In this document: positions 34,938 to 43,696 of the stretch, one piece after another
Layout of the letters: every line of letters starts with the position of its first letter
Numbering within the stretch: the stretch's first letter is position 1
Assembly: GCF_900100175.1 (NCBI RefSeq)
Contig: NZ_FNEM01000012.1
Span: 1 to 64,000 of the forward strand
Direction of reading: 5' to 3'
From: Ferrimonas sediminum
GTDB lineage: Bacteria; Pseudomonadota; Gammaproteobacteria; Enterobacterales; Shewanellaceae
Length of the DNA: 64,000 bases
The notes under the pieces: model-generated
What the model was told of the DNA's origin: nothing
The model's input: only the letters and a program-made list of their open reading frames with translations
Databases searched by the model: none
Translations under genes and position numbers: made by a program

Positions 34938-35885
34938 CTAGTGGAAAAAATCAGTCAGCGCGTCCAGAAAGGCGCTCACCTTGGGCGACAACAACCGACG
35001 TGATGGGTAGATGCCGTTCAGTGTCATCCTGGTGGCATGCCGGCCGTCGAACAACCTCACCAGGCGCCCGTCACTGTCCTTGCGATCCACCAGTTCCTCC
35101 GGGCACCAGACTACACCCGCCCCCTGACGTGCCCAGTCCAGCGCCGGGCTAAATGTCTCGAAGCTGGCGATGGGATTGATGATCATCGACCGGGGTTGCC
35201 CTTCGTCGCTCCACTGCCACTCCCCCCGCTGCCAGAACTGATTTCGAACAAACAGGCAACGATGTTGGGGCAACTGCATCGGGTGGCTGATGGGGGCCGA
35301 TGCCGCCAGGTACTCCTTACTGGCGTAAAAATCGATATTGAACTGTTTAACGGGCCGGGCAATTACTTTGCGGTCCGCGGGAAGGAAAGCGTGAATCATC
35401 AAGTCCATCTCGGCCGATTCAATGCCATCAATCAGCAACCGCCCGGGAGAGAGGTTATGGAAGTCCAGTTGAATCCGGGGATAGACGCTTAGAAAGTGAT
35501 TGAAAAATTCCGTACCCAATACCTGCAATACCCATTGAGGCATACCGACGGAGAGCGCTCCGGCCGGTTCTTCCTGCGTCTGGCGCACAAAACTGAGGGT
35601 ATTTTCAAAATCCGTACTCAACCTCTGGCTGTGGCTCAGGAACTGCGCCCCAAGTTCGGTGAGCGTCACGGTATGGGTGGTACGCTCGAACAATCGCAGA
35701 TTCAGACTCTCTTCAAGTCGCCGTATACGCCGGCTGGCCGTTGGCTGGCTGATCCCCAACTGCTTGGCTGCGGTGCTAAAACTGCCGTATTTAGCCACCA
35801 GGTTAAACAGCGTCAATTCATCCAGCCTAAGCTGGCTAGCCAGGGTTTCATCGCTGCATTGCTGTTGTGGCGGACGCCTTGCCAT
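34938..35885 (-). CDS. LysR-family transcriptional regulator, likely controlling rdhAB
   Basis: The 315-residue protein has a winged helix-turn-helix near residues 22-80 (LTLFNLVAKYGSFSTAAKQL, ISQPTASRRIRRLEE) and a periplasmic-binding-protein-like effector domain from about 105. A GGAG ribosome binding site is 8 bases upstream of the ATG. It lies directly upstream of rdhA in the same direction with a 107-base promoter gap between. LysR-type regulators usually activate neighbouring genes upon binding a small ligand, here plausibly an organohalide. Known rdh operons more often use MarR, CRP/FNR (RdhK) or two-component regulators, so a LysR partner is unusual. Confidence 0.88.
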   Translation of the reverse strand: MARRPPQQQCSDETLASQLRLDELTLFNLVAKYGSFSTAAKQLGISQPTASRRIRRLEESLNLRLFERTTHTVTLTELGAQFLSHSQRLSTDFENTLSFVRQTQEEPAGALSVGMPQWVLQVLGTEFFNHFLSVYPRIQLDFHNLSPGRLLIDGIESAEMDLMIHAFLPADRKVIARPVKQFNIDFYASKEYLAASAPISHPMQLPQHRCLFVRNQFWQRGEWQWSDEGQPRSMIINPIASFETFSPALDWARQGAGVVWCPEELVDRKDSDGRLVRLFDGRHATRMTLNGIYPSRRLLSPKVSAFLDALTDFFH

Positions 35886-36116
35886 ATCATCTACTCCATG
35901 GAATACCAGTCGGTGGAGGGTTGTAACGGTTTGGCAGACAGAGTGCGGTGACCGCGCGCGAGTTTTTCAGTTTTACTAGGCTCAACCGCATCAACTCATG
36001 AACCTAATGCTGATGGGCCAGTTCAATTCGCGTTCTGACGTCTCAATGCGCGGCGGCTGAGCAGCCGCTGCCGGACAAGGCTGATGTCCCGATAACCGGC
36101 AAATTCAAACAGACAT

Positions 36117-36143
36117 AAAAAAACCGCCCGTAGGCGGTTTTTT
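36117..36143. terminator. Bidirectional terminator after prc
   Basis: AAACCGCC and GGCGGTTT pair around a 4-base loop with A-run on one side and T-run on the other. It is 17 bases beyond the prc stop. Confidence 0.88.
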
Positions 36144-36159
36144 CAATAAAAGTCCACAC

Positions 36160-38238
36160 TTACTTCTGCTTGGCCAGACGGCTCCAGTCCACCATATCAA
36201 AAGTGATGTTGGCCGACTCAGCCAGCAGGTAATCGTTGTCCTCGGCGCTGTCATCCATGGCCATCTCGTCGTCATCACCGGCGTCTTCCAGCTGCTTAAG
36301 CGGCTCCAGGCCCTGGCGCTTACGCCGTTCGTTGGTGCGCTTCAGCTCGGTGGCGTCGTCCGCTTCCCGTTTGGCCTCACGCTCGGATTTCACCAGACTG
36401 ACGTAGCCTTTGTCTTTCTCGGCGCGGTACTCGCTGATGTCTTCCTTCAGGTAACCAAACTCAGGGTTGCTGTCGGTGCGCTTCAGGTAGTTGGCCGTCA
36501 GAGTACTGACCATGGTCTTAGGCACTTCATTAACGGTGTCGTAATGGGCCTTTGGCACCGAGTCCCAAGGCAGCGCATTGTCTTCCTGAGACTCACCGTA
36601 CTCACCGGGCTCGAAGAAACTCGGGTACTCGATGTCCGGAGTGACCCCCTTCAACTGAGTACTGCCACCGTTGATTCGGTAGAATCGGGCGATGGTGTAC
36701 TGAACGTGCCCCATGGGCTTCTCGAACAGATCGTACGCTTTGCTCAGGCTGCGGTGCTGCTGCACCGTTCCCTTACCAAAGGTCGGCTCACCGATCACCA
36801 TGCCACGACCGTAGTCCTGCATGGCGGCGGCAAAGATCTCCGACGCAGAAGCGCTGTAACGGTTCACCAGCACGGTCATCGGACCGGAGTAGCTGATGCG
36901 GCCGTCGCCGTCGCGGTTGATGTTGATGCGACCTCGCTGATCGCGAATCTGAACCACGGGTCCCTGAGAGATAAACAGGCCGGTTAACAGGGTGGCTTCA
37001 CTGAGGGAGCCACCACCGTTATTGCGCAAGTCGATGCTGATGGCTTCAACGTTTTCCGCCTCCAGCTTTTCCAACTCTTTGGCCACATCCTGAGAGATGT
37101 TGACGTAGAAACTCGGGATTTCGATAACACCGAGGCGACGCCCCTGATAGGGACCGTCACTTGGAACATAGACTTCCGATTTTACCGCCCGGTCTTCCAA
37201 CTTCACCTTGTCACGAACGATGACAACGGTTTTAGGCTTGGCATTGCTGCCACCCTTCTTAGGCAGAATCTCCAGGGTAACCTTCGAGCCTTTCGGCCCT
37301 TTGATCAGCTCAACCACGTCATCCAGACGCCAACCGATGACATCGACGATCTCCTCCCCTTCCTGACCGACACCGGTGATGCGGTCTTCCGGTTTGAGGC
37401 CGCCATTGCTGTCTGCCGGGCCACCCGGAACCAGAGAGCGAATGGTGGTGTAATCGTCGCGCACCTGCAACACCGCACCGATCCCCTCCAGAGACAGGTT
37501 CATCTCGGTCTGGAAACGGTCGGCGTTACGGGGAGACAGGTAACTGGTGTGGGGCTCGATGCTGTAGGCAAAGGCCCCCATCACGTTCTGGAACACGTCT
37601 TCGGAGTGGGTCTGACTCAGGCGCTTAAGGGCGTTGTTGTAACGCTTACCCAGCATCTCCTTAATCTCGGACCACTCTTTGCCGGTCAGTTTCAGATTGA
37701 GGGCATCGTTCTTGACCCGCTGGCGCCACAGTTCGTCCAAGTCAGATTCTGACCGGGCCCACTGGGCGTCTTCGCGATCGAAGTAGTACTTGTCGCCGGC
37801 CTGATCGAAATCAAACGGCTTGTCCAGCAGGCTCAGGGCATAGCTGAAGCGGTTATAGCGCTTCTCCAGAGCCACCTGATAGATGCTGTACGCATCTTTC
37901 ATGTCACCCTTTTGAATTGCCGCCGCAAAACCATCGCGATAGCGATTAAAGCCGTCCACCTCGGACTGGGTAAAGATGCTCTTGTTGAAATCGAGTTGCT
38001 CCAGGTAGCGATCAAAGATCTGCTGTGAGAACTCGGTATCCATCGCAAACTTTCGATAGTGAGAACGAGAAAAGAGGTTCGTAACCCGCTTGCTTGCCAC
38101 CTTGTGCTGGGCTTCCTGCGCCAGTACGGGAATCTCATCTTGAGTGATTACCGGGCTCAGTGCCAGCGCCTGGACGCTGAACAACGCACCAGCAAACCAG
38201 GTTGCCAATCGGGTCATTTTAGGACTCGTTTTCACCAT
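36160..38238 (-). CDS. prc: Tail-specific periplasmic protease Prc
   Basis: Prc (Tsp) degrades proteins with nonpolar C-termini in the periplasm and trims peptidoglycan hydrolases such as MepS. The product is 692 residues (E. coli 682), with a signal peptide ending near ALA. A PDZ domain (around GIGAVLQVRDDYTTIRSLVPG, quoted in part: SLVPGGPADSNGG) is followed by the protease domain with Ser in YSASASEIF and Lys in FGKGTVQQH, the Ser-Lys dyad. The C-terminal DUF3340-type region is acidic. The ATG at 38238 is used; a TTG three bases earlier also fits AAGGAG. Confidence 0.95.
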   Translation of the reverse strand: MVKTSPKMTRLATWFAGALFSVQALALSPVITQDEIPVLAQEAQHKVASKRVTNLFSRSHYRKFAMDTEFSQQIFDRYLEQLDFNKSIFTQSEVDGFNRYRDGFAAAIQKGDMKDAYSIYQVALEKRYNRFSYALSLLDKPFDFDQAGDKYYFDREDAQWARSESDLDELWRQRVKNDALNLKLTGKEWSEIKEMLGKRYNNALKRLSQTHSEDVFQNVMGAFAYSIEPHTSYLSPRNADRFQTEMNLSLEGIGAVLQVRDDYTTIRSLVPGGPADSNGGLKPEDRITGVGQEGEEIVDVIGWRLDDVVELIKGPKGSKVTLEILPKKGGSNAKPKTVVIVRDKVKLEDRAVKSEVYVPSDGPYQGRRLGVIEIPSFYVNISQDVAKELEKLEAENVEAISIDLRNNGGGSLSEATLLTGLFISQGPVVQIRDQRGRININRDGDGRISYSGPMTVLVNRYSASASEIFAAAMQDYGRGMVIGEPTFGKGTVQQHRSLSKAYDLFEKPMGHVQYTIARFYRINGGSTQLKGVTPDIEYPSFFEPGEYGESQEDNALPWDSVPKAHYDTVNEVPKTMVSTLTANYLKRTDSNPEFGYLKEDISEYRAEKDKGYVSLVKSEREAKREADDATELKRTNERRKRQGLEPLKQLEDAGDDDEMAMDDSAEDNDYLLAESANITFDMVDWSRLAKQK

Positions 38239-38268
38239 CAATACTTTACTCCTTTAGACCACTTTGGT

Positions 38269-38913
38269 TCAGATGCGAATGTGTGATGCCTTCACTTTAA
38301 CAGTCATGCCTGAATCCAGACGGACCTGAACGTCATCTTTGTTGATATCAACAACAACACCGCTGGCCGGCGCCCGGCCCAACTGAACTTTAACCTTCTG
38401 GTCAACACTCAAAGCCGCAGCTTCAACGGTCTTCAGTTCGGGACGAGGCTTCTCTACACGCTTGGTTTCGGTGGCCTTGGCGCGAGGGGCAGAAGCGGGT
38501 TTACTCTTCAGCTTAGACCGTTTCTTTGCCTCAGGGTTTCCTTTGTTTTGCTTGCCCTGCTCAATTTTACGAGCCTTGGCTTTTTCCTGGCTCTCTTTCA
38601 GCGCCTGTTGAGCATGCTCAACGTGCTGGGCATCGATCTCACCGCAAGCTTCACCTTGCAGATCAACACGCTGGGTGCCAGCTTTGACGCAGCGCAGGTA
38701 GCGCCAGCTGTTGGTGTAACGACGCAGCGCCTGACGCAACTGGGTTTTACTCACAGTCTCGTCTTCGGCCAGGGCTTCAGCCAGGTCCTGGAACAAGCCA
38801 ACTTTTAATGGTTTGGCGTCGCCCTCAAGGCTAAAACAGTTTGGAAACTTCTCACACAGAAAGGCGATTACCGCCTTGGTGTCGGAAAGCTTGGTTTGGT
38901 TCTCAGTAGTCAT
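38269..38913 (-). CDS. proQ: RNA chaperone ProQ
   Basis: ProQ is a global RNA-binding protein that stabilises and matches sRNAs and mRNA 3' ends. The 214-residue protein has an N-terminal FinO/ProQ domain (residues 10-110, with NCFSLEGDAKPLKVG and RRYTNSWRYLR), a charged linker rich in Lys and Arg, and a C-terminal Tudor-like domain (VKVQLGRAPASGVVVD). The start at 38913 has AGGA 9-10 bases upstream and overlaps the preceding gene by 11 bases. Its place before prc matches E. coli. Confidence 0.95.
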   Translation of the reverse strand: MTTENQTKLSDTKAVIAFLCEKFPNCFSLEGDAKPLKVGLFQDLAEALAEDETVSKTQLRQALRRYTNSWRYLRCVKAGTQRVDLQGEACGEIDAQHVEHAQQALKESQEKAKARKIEQGKQNKGNPEAKKRSKLKSKPASAPRAKATETKRVEKPRPELKTVEAAALSVDQKVKVQLGRAPASGVVVDINKDDVQVRLDSGMTVKVKASHIRI

Positions 38914-39202
38914 TAAACTCTTCCTGTCCCGATTGGTTGGCGAAGTGGTCAAACAGGGATTCAACGAACCCTGCAATCATATCATCGTCCAACTCGACTA
39001 ATTCGGGATTGTGTTGCCAATACGGCCAGATGGCATCCAACATGGATTCCAGGGAAGCGGGCTCCATGTCGTCATCGGCCGCGTCATAAACTGCATGATA
39101 GAGGCGATTGAGATTATCTGCAGCAATCTCCTCTTCACCTTCCCAGTCGCCAATGCCTTCGGCATCGACTAGGTAACTGTGGATTGTGACCAGTTCTTTC
39201 AT
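38903..39202 (-). CDS. Conserved acidic protein of unknown function upstream of proQ
   Basis: A 99-residue, strongly acidic soluble protein with no signal or membrane segment and mostly helical pattern. I do not recognise a named family. It follows msrC directly (msrC stop and this ATG abut) and its last codons overlap the proQ start by 11 bases, so it is translated within the msrC-orf-proQ-prc unit. Confidence 0.72.
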   Translation of the reverse strand: MKELVTIHSYLVDAEGIGDWEGEEEIAADNLNRLYHAVYDAADDDMEPASLESMLDAIWPYWQHNPELVELDDDMIAGFVESLFDHFANQSGQEEFNDY

Positions 39203-39688
39203 TTACAAACCCACCTTTTCAAGATGAGCTTCTAACTCGGTTATCAGGGCTTCAAAGCCAATCTGGTCCTGTTGCTGGAACCGCCCGATGAGCGGACTGT
39301 CCAGATCAAGGACGGCGATCACCTTGCCCCGGTAATGGATCGGAACCACCAGTTCAGAGTTACTGGCTGCATCGCAGGCGATGTGGCCGGCAAAGGCGTG
39401 CACATCGTCAACTCTCTGGGTACTGTCGGTGGCCACGGCGGTGCCACACACCCCTTTGCCAATCTCGATGCGCACACAAGCAACCTGCCCCTGAAACGGC
39501 CCAAGCACCAATGTACTGTCACTGTCCACCATATAAAATCCGGCCCAGTTAAGATCCGAGACCGAGTTATAGATAAGAGCGGAGAGATTGGCCAGATTGG
39601 CGATAAGATTGGGCTCACCTTCGATCAGGGCGCGGCCCTGTTTGACCAAAGTTGAGTAGGAATTGTTAATAGGGGTCGACATCATCAT
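39203..39688 (-). CDS. msrC: Free methionine-(R)-sulfoxide reductase (GAF domain)
   Basis: The enzyme reduces free Met-R-sulfoxide with thioredoxin. The GAF-domain protein shows the three active-site Cys of the family: two in ACVRIEIGKGVCGTA and one in HIACDAASNSE. E. coli MsrC (YebR) is 165 residues; this start gives 161. Three successive ATG codons (39688, 39685, 39682) are candidates, and an ATG at 39715 would add nine residues; none has a clear ribosome binding site. The divergent letA gene starts 140 bases away. Confidence 0.92.
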   Translation of the reverse strand: MMMSTPINNSYSTLVKQGRALIEGEPNLIANLANLSALIYNSVSDLNWAGFYMVDSDSTLVLGPFQGQVACVRIEIGKGVCGTAVATDSTQRVDDVHAFAGHIACDAASNSELVVPIHYRGKVIAVLDLDSPLIGRFQQQDQIGFEALITELEAHLEKVGL

Positions 39689-39854
39689 AGTGGTTAAGTC
39701 ACATAAGGTTGCCATTAACCCAATTTCTCAAAGCCCAGTCAAGTCCGCAGCGCTGGTTAGACCAATTTAAATGGCTTTCCGAGCAAAAAATGGCGAATTT
39801 ATTACGGGTTTCGCTATCATAGGTCCTATTACTTCATCTAAGTGGCGGTAAACT

Positions 39855-40466
39855 TTGTCGAATTGCTCCCTCCTCTGCCCTCATTGCGACCAGATAGTTC
39901 GTCGCCGGGCACTCCCAAAAGGGATGCGGCTTTTCTGCCCTCGTTGCCAGAGTCGACTGGCCGACTCACCCTACTGTGACCACAGCGCCCTGGCCGCCCT
40001 GGCCCTGACAGCCCTGATTCTGTTTATCCCCGCCAACCTGTTGCCGATTCTCGAAGTCAATCTGCTGGGGAGTGTCCGCCAGGCTACCATCGCCTTTGGC
40101 GCCGTCATCACCTTTGAGCAGGGGTTCTGGCTGGTGGGCACCGCCATCTTTACCGCCGGAGTGCTGGCGCCGTTGCTGGTACTGATCTCGATACTCGGCC
40201 AGCTCATCCTGCTCAAACTCAAGATTGGCAAATCCCTGGCCCGGCAACTGATTAAATGGCACCCGATGCTGGATCAAATCGCAATGCTGGAGGTGTACCT
40301 GATCAGCTTCCTGGTGGCGGCATTCAAACTCGGCGATTTCGCCGACCTGCATTATGGTGCCGGTACCTTCTGCTTTATGCTGCTGTTTGTGATTACCTTT
40401 TATGTTCAATATGAATACAACCACGACCTGATGTGGCAACGCTATGACCAGACCTATCGACAGTGA
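39855..40466 (+). CDS. letA: LetA (YebS) N-terminal half, PqiA-like membrane protein
   Basis: The 203-residue protein starts with a zinc-ribbon pair of CxxC motifs (CPHCDQ, CPRCQS) followed by four helices (about residues 45-65, 90-118, 140-160 and 170-188). It matches the first half of E. coli LetA (427 residues), the inner-membrane partner of LetB in phospholipid transport across the envelope. The start is a TTG at 39855; later ATGs would remove the first CxxC. Its last 23 bases overlap the second half gene in a different frame, so LetA is encoded as two polypeptides. Confidence 0.83.
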   Translation: MSNCSLLCPHCDQIVRRRALPKGMRLFCPRCQSRLADSPYCDHSALAALALTALILFIPANLLPILEVNLLGSVRQATIAFGAVITFEQGFWLVGTAIFTAGVLAPLLVLISILGQLILLKLKIGKSLARQLIKWHPMLDQIAMLEVYLISFLVAAFKLGDFADLHYGAGTFCFMLLFVITFYVQYEYNHDLMWQRYDQTYRQ

Positions 40467-41067
40467 GCGCGGCATCGACCGCCAATGGAAGCTGTGCAGC
40501 GGTTGCCATAACGTGGTGGCCGAGCTCAGCCACTGTCCGCGATGCCACACCCCGGTGCACCGGCGCAAGCCCAACAGCCTGCAGCACGCCTGGGCGCTGC
40601 TGATCACCGCCATGGTGATGCTGGGCCCCGCCAACTTTTACCCCATTACCCAAACCACCAATCAGGGTGTGATGGTGCTCGACACCATCTATACCGGCAT
40701 TGTGTCTCTGGTGACCTCAGGCATGCTGGGTATCGCCATCATTGTGTTTGTGGCCAGTATCGCGGTTCCGATTCTAAAAATTGCCGGTTTGATGGCGATT
40801 CTGTTGACCATCACCCTGAAATGGCGGGTCGGCCGCAAACGGCTGATGTTTTTCTACCACATTATCGAATTTATCGGCCGCTGGTCGATGTTGGATCTGT
40901 TTGTGATCGGCATCGTTGCCAGCCTGATCAACATGGGACAGTTGCTGGACGCCAAACCGGCCCCCGCCGCCACCTTTTTTGCCATGGTGATTCTGTTCAC
41001 CCAATTTGCGGCAAAAGCCATCGATACTCGTTTACTTTGGGATCTTGAAGACGAACATGAACAATAA
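40444..41067 (+). CDS. LetA (YebS) C-terminal half, PqiA-like membrane protein
   Basis: The 207-residue protein repeats the layout of the preceding gene: a CxxC-CxxC zinc ribbon (CSGCHN, CPRCHT) and about four helices. Together the two proteins cover full-length LetA. It begins at an ATG inside the first gene and ends 11 bases after the letB start, so translation of the three is coupled. Confidence 0.83.
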   Translation: MTRPIDSERGIDRQWKLCSGCHNVVAELSHCPRCHTPVHRRKPNSLQHAWALLITAMVMLGPANFYPITQTTNQGVMVLDTIYTGIVSLVTSGMLGIAIIVFVASIAVPILKIAGLMAILLTITLKWRVGRKRLMFFYHIIEFIGRWSMLDLFVIGIVASLINMGQLLDAKPAPAATFFAMVILFTQFAAKAIDTRLLWDLEDEHEQ

Positions 41068-43651
41068 TCAGTCCCCTCGTGTGAGGCGCAAAAAGCTACT
41101 CTCTCCCATCTGGATACTGCCGATCCTGGCGGTCATTCTTGGAGCCTGGCTGCTGTTTACCTACATCAAGGAGCAAGGCACCGAGATTCGCATCCAATTC
41201 CCCGATGCCAATGGCATCGAAGCCCGCAAGACCCTGGTGAAATACCAGGGTCTGGTGGTCGGAATGGTGCGCGAAGTCGATCTCAGTGGCGACCGCTCAT
41301 CGGTGAACGTCCTGATTAAGATGGATCACACCGTCGACGACCTCCTCCGTCATGATACCCGTTTCTGGCTGGTGAGCCCCAAGGCGTCCATTACCGGTGT
41401 TGAGGGCCTGGATGCGCTCTTCTCCGGCAACTACATCGCCATGAAGCCCGGCGAAGGCAAACGCAGGCTGCGGTTCAATGCCGACACCATGGCACCGGCC
41501 TCTGTCGATGACGCGACCATCATTCATCTTGAAGCCGATAAAGGCGGCTCATTGGACGCCGGTTCCAGCGTTTACTACCAACAGATGAAGGTAGGCGACA
41601 TTCTGCAGTCGGTACTGGATCCGGAAACCAAAAAGGTGCAGGTCACCGCACAAATTGATCGCAGTTATGCCCCGCTGGTCAAGGAAAACTCCCACTTCTG
41701 GAACGTTAGCGGGCTAAAAGCCAACGCCTCGCTGTCCGGAGTTAAGGTAGAGCTGGAGAGCCTGGCCTCATTGCTGACCGGTGGCATCGCCTTTGACTCG
41801 CCCGAGGTGGGCGAACCGGCGGCCAGCGGTGCCCGATTCAAGCTGTACCCGGATCGAAAAGCCGCCACCCAGGATCACTTTATCAGCTTCAACGCCGACA
41901 GTGCCGAGGGGTTGAAGCCCGGCAGCAAGATTCGCCTGCGCGGCGTTGACATCGGCGAACTGACCGACATCAGCGCCGGAGAATACGGAGTGCGACTTAA
42001 CGCCGCCATCCGCGACAGTTACCGCCACCTGCTGGTCAGCGGCAGCGAGTTCTGGCAGGTCAAGGGGCAACTCTCCCTGACCGGCGCCAAGCACATCGGC
42101 AACCTGTTGCTGGGCGACTTCATCAGCGTCGAACCCGGCAGCGGCGAACCGCAATATCGCTTCGAACTGGCCAGTGTCGCACCGGACAGCAGTCGGGACG
42201 GTATCGCCCTGACCCTGTACCGCGAGGATGCCGCTGGCCTGAATGTGGGCTCACCGGTTCGCTTTAAGCAACTGCCGGTGGGGGAAGTCACCGGCGTCGA
42301 CCTGGAGTCAGAGGGCAGCATCGGCATCAAGGTATGGATCAACGCGCCCTATCACCAACTGGTGGGAGAGGATAGCCACTTCTGGCTGGCACAGGGACTG
42401 GACATCAGCGCCGATCTCAAAGCCCTGTCAGTCTCCTCCGCCCCGTTCAGCCAGTTGCTCAATGGCGGCATCAGCTTCTCCCGGGCGGCAGCCGCCGACG
42501 CCACGCCTGTCCCCCGCTACCCACTGCTGGATGATTTCGAACAGAGCCAGGCCCCGAAACCGTTCTGGGTGCGGCTTAACAGCGACAAGGCCGATGGCCT
42601 GGCCATCGGCGCTCCGGTCTATTACCGCCAAATGGAGGTCGGTAACGTCCGCGACCTGCAGCTCAAGGGTGACCAATTTGAGATCAAACTGGCCCTTGAG
42701 GGCCGTTATCAGCACCTGATCTCCGACAAGACCCGCTTCTGGAAATACAGTGGCGTCCGCATCAGCGGGTCCCTGACCCAGTTCGAGATCGACACCGCCG
42801 CCGCCATGGCCCTGCTGCGCGGCGGCATCGCCTTTGATAACCTCGCCGGCGCCGGCACCGGCGAACGGGACAAATGGTTGTACCTCAACCGCAACGATGC
42901 CTTGAGCCCCAAGGTTCGCGCCACCGTCTACCTGGATGCCGATGCCGACATCCAGCAGGGCGCGCCGGTGAAATACCATCAGCAGCAACTGGGCCTGGTG
43001 GAACGGTTGCAACTGACCCCGGATCTGAAGCGGCTCAAAGCCACCCTGACGCTGGATCCCCAGTGGCAACAACGCTTCCTGGTGGAGGGAGCCCGCTTCT
43101 ACGTTGCCGAAGCCCAGCTGGGTCTGACCGGCACCAAAAACGTTGCCAACCTGGTACTGGGCAACCACCTGTCCGCCCTGCCCGGCATCGAAGACGGCCC
43201 GCGACAGCGTGAGTTTCAGGCACTGGCCGAGCCCCCGGCACCGGACGAGCATGAGCAGTCACTGCGGTTGGTGCTGACTCAGTCTCAACTGGGCTCGGTC
43301 AAGATCGGCAGTCCGGTACTGTATCGGCAGATCACCGTGGGCGAAGTGGTTCGACACGGACTGGCCAAAGATGCCAGCCGGGTGGAGATCACCATCGAAC
43401 TCAAACCCCGGTATCGTCACCTGGTCAATACCAGTAGCCGCTTCTGGAACGCCAGTGGCCTATCGGTCAAAGTGGGGCTGTTCAGCGGCGCCGAGATTCA
43501 CACCGAATCCCTGGATACCCTGTTGATGGGCGGCATCGCCTTTGCCACCGAATCCAGCACCACCGACGACAACAAGGTCAAGCCCCTTACCCGCTTTGCC
43601 CTGTATGAGCAGGCCGAGAAACAGTGGCTCAGGTGGCGGCCCAGCTTCTAA
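41057..43651 (+). CDS. letB: LetB (YebT), seven-MCE-domain lipid transport tunnel
   Basis: LetB forms a hollow hexameric tube across the periplasm that carries phospholipids between membranes. The product is 864 residues (E. coli 877). An N-terminal helix (WILPILAVILGAWLLF) is followed by seven MCE repeats, recognisable from their G-x-x-V-x-Y/F-x-x-x-x-V-G segments, for example VKYQGLVVGMV, VYYQQMKVGDI, IRLRGVDIGEL, VRFKQLPVGEV, VYYRQMEVGNV, VKYHQQQLGLV and VLYRQITVGEV. The ATG at 41057 is preferred over an upstream in-frame ATG at 41006, whose extra 17 residues lie inside the letA gene. Confidence 0.94.
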   Translation: MNNNQSPRVRRKKLLSPIWILPILAVILGAWLLFTYIKEQGTEIRIQFPDANGIEARKTLVKYQGLVVGMVREVDLSGDRSSVNVLIKMDHTVDDLLRHDTRFWLVSPKASITGVEGLDALFSGNYIAMKPGEGKRRLRFNADTMAPASVDDATIIHLEADKGGSLDAGSSVYYQQMKVGDILQSVLDPETKKVQVTAQIDRSYAPLVKENSHFWNVSGLKANASLSGVKVELESLASLLTGGIAFDSPEVGEPAASGARFKLYPDRKAATQDHFISFNADSAEGLKPGSKIRLRGVDIGELTDISAGEYGVRLNAAIRDSYRHLLVSGSEFWQVKGQLSLTGAKHIGNLLLGDFISVEPGSGEPQYRFELASVAPDSSRDGIALTLYREDAAGLNVGSPVRFKQLPVGEVTGVDLESEGSIGIKVWINAPYHQLVGEDSHFWLAQGLDISADLKALSVSSAPFSQLLNGGISFSRAAAADATPVPRYPLLDDFEQSQAPKPFWVRLNSDKADGLAIGAPVYYRQMEVGNVRDLQLKGDQFEIKLALEGRYQHLISDKTRFWKYSGVRISGSLTQFEIDTAAAMALLRGGIAFDNLAGAGTGERDKWLYLNRNDALSPKVRATVYLDADADIQQGAPVKYHQQQLGLVERLQLTPDLKRLKATLTLDPQWQQRFLVEGARFYVAEAQLGLTGTKNVANLVLGNHLSALPGIEDGPRQREFQALAEPPAPDEHEQSLRLVLTQSQLGSVKIGSPVLYRQITVGEVVRHGLAKDASRVEITIELKPRYRHLVNTSSRFWNASGLSVKVGLFSGAEIHTESLDTLLMGGIAFATESSTTDDNKVKPLTRFALYEQAEKQWLRWRPSF

Positions 43652-43656
43652 AACCC

Positions 43657-43683
43657 AAAAAGGCGCCCGTCGGCGCCTTTTTT
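43657..43683. terminator. Bidirectional terminator between letB and the SpmAB-like gene
   Basis: AAAAAGGCGCC and GGCGCCTTTTTT form the stem around CGTC, serving both converging genes. Confidence 0.9.
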
Positions 43684-43696
43684 GATCCCGTCTCTA

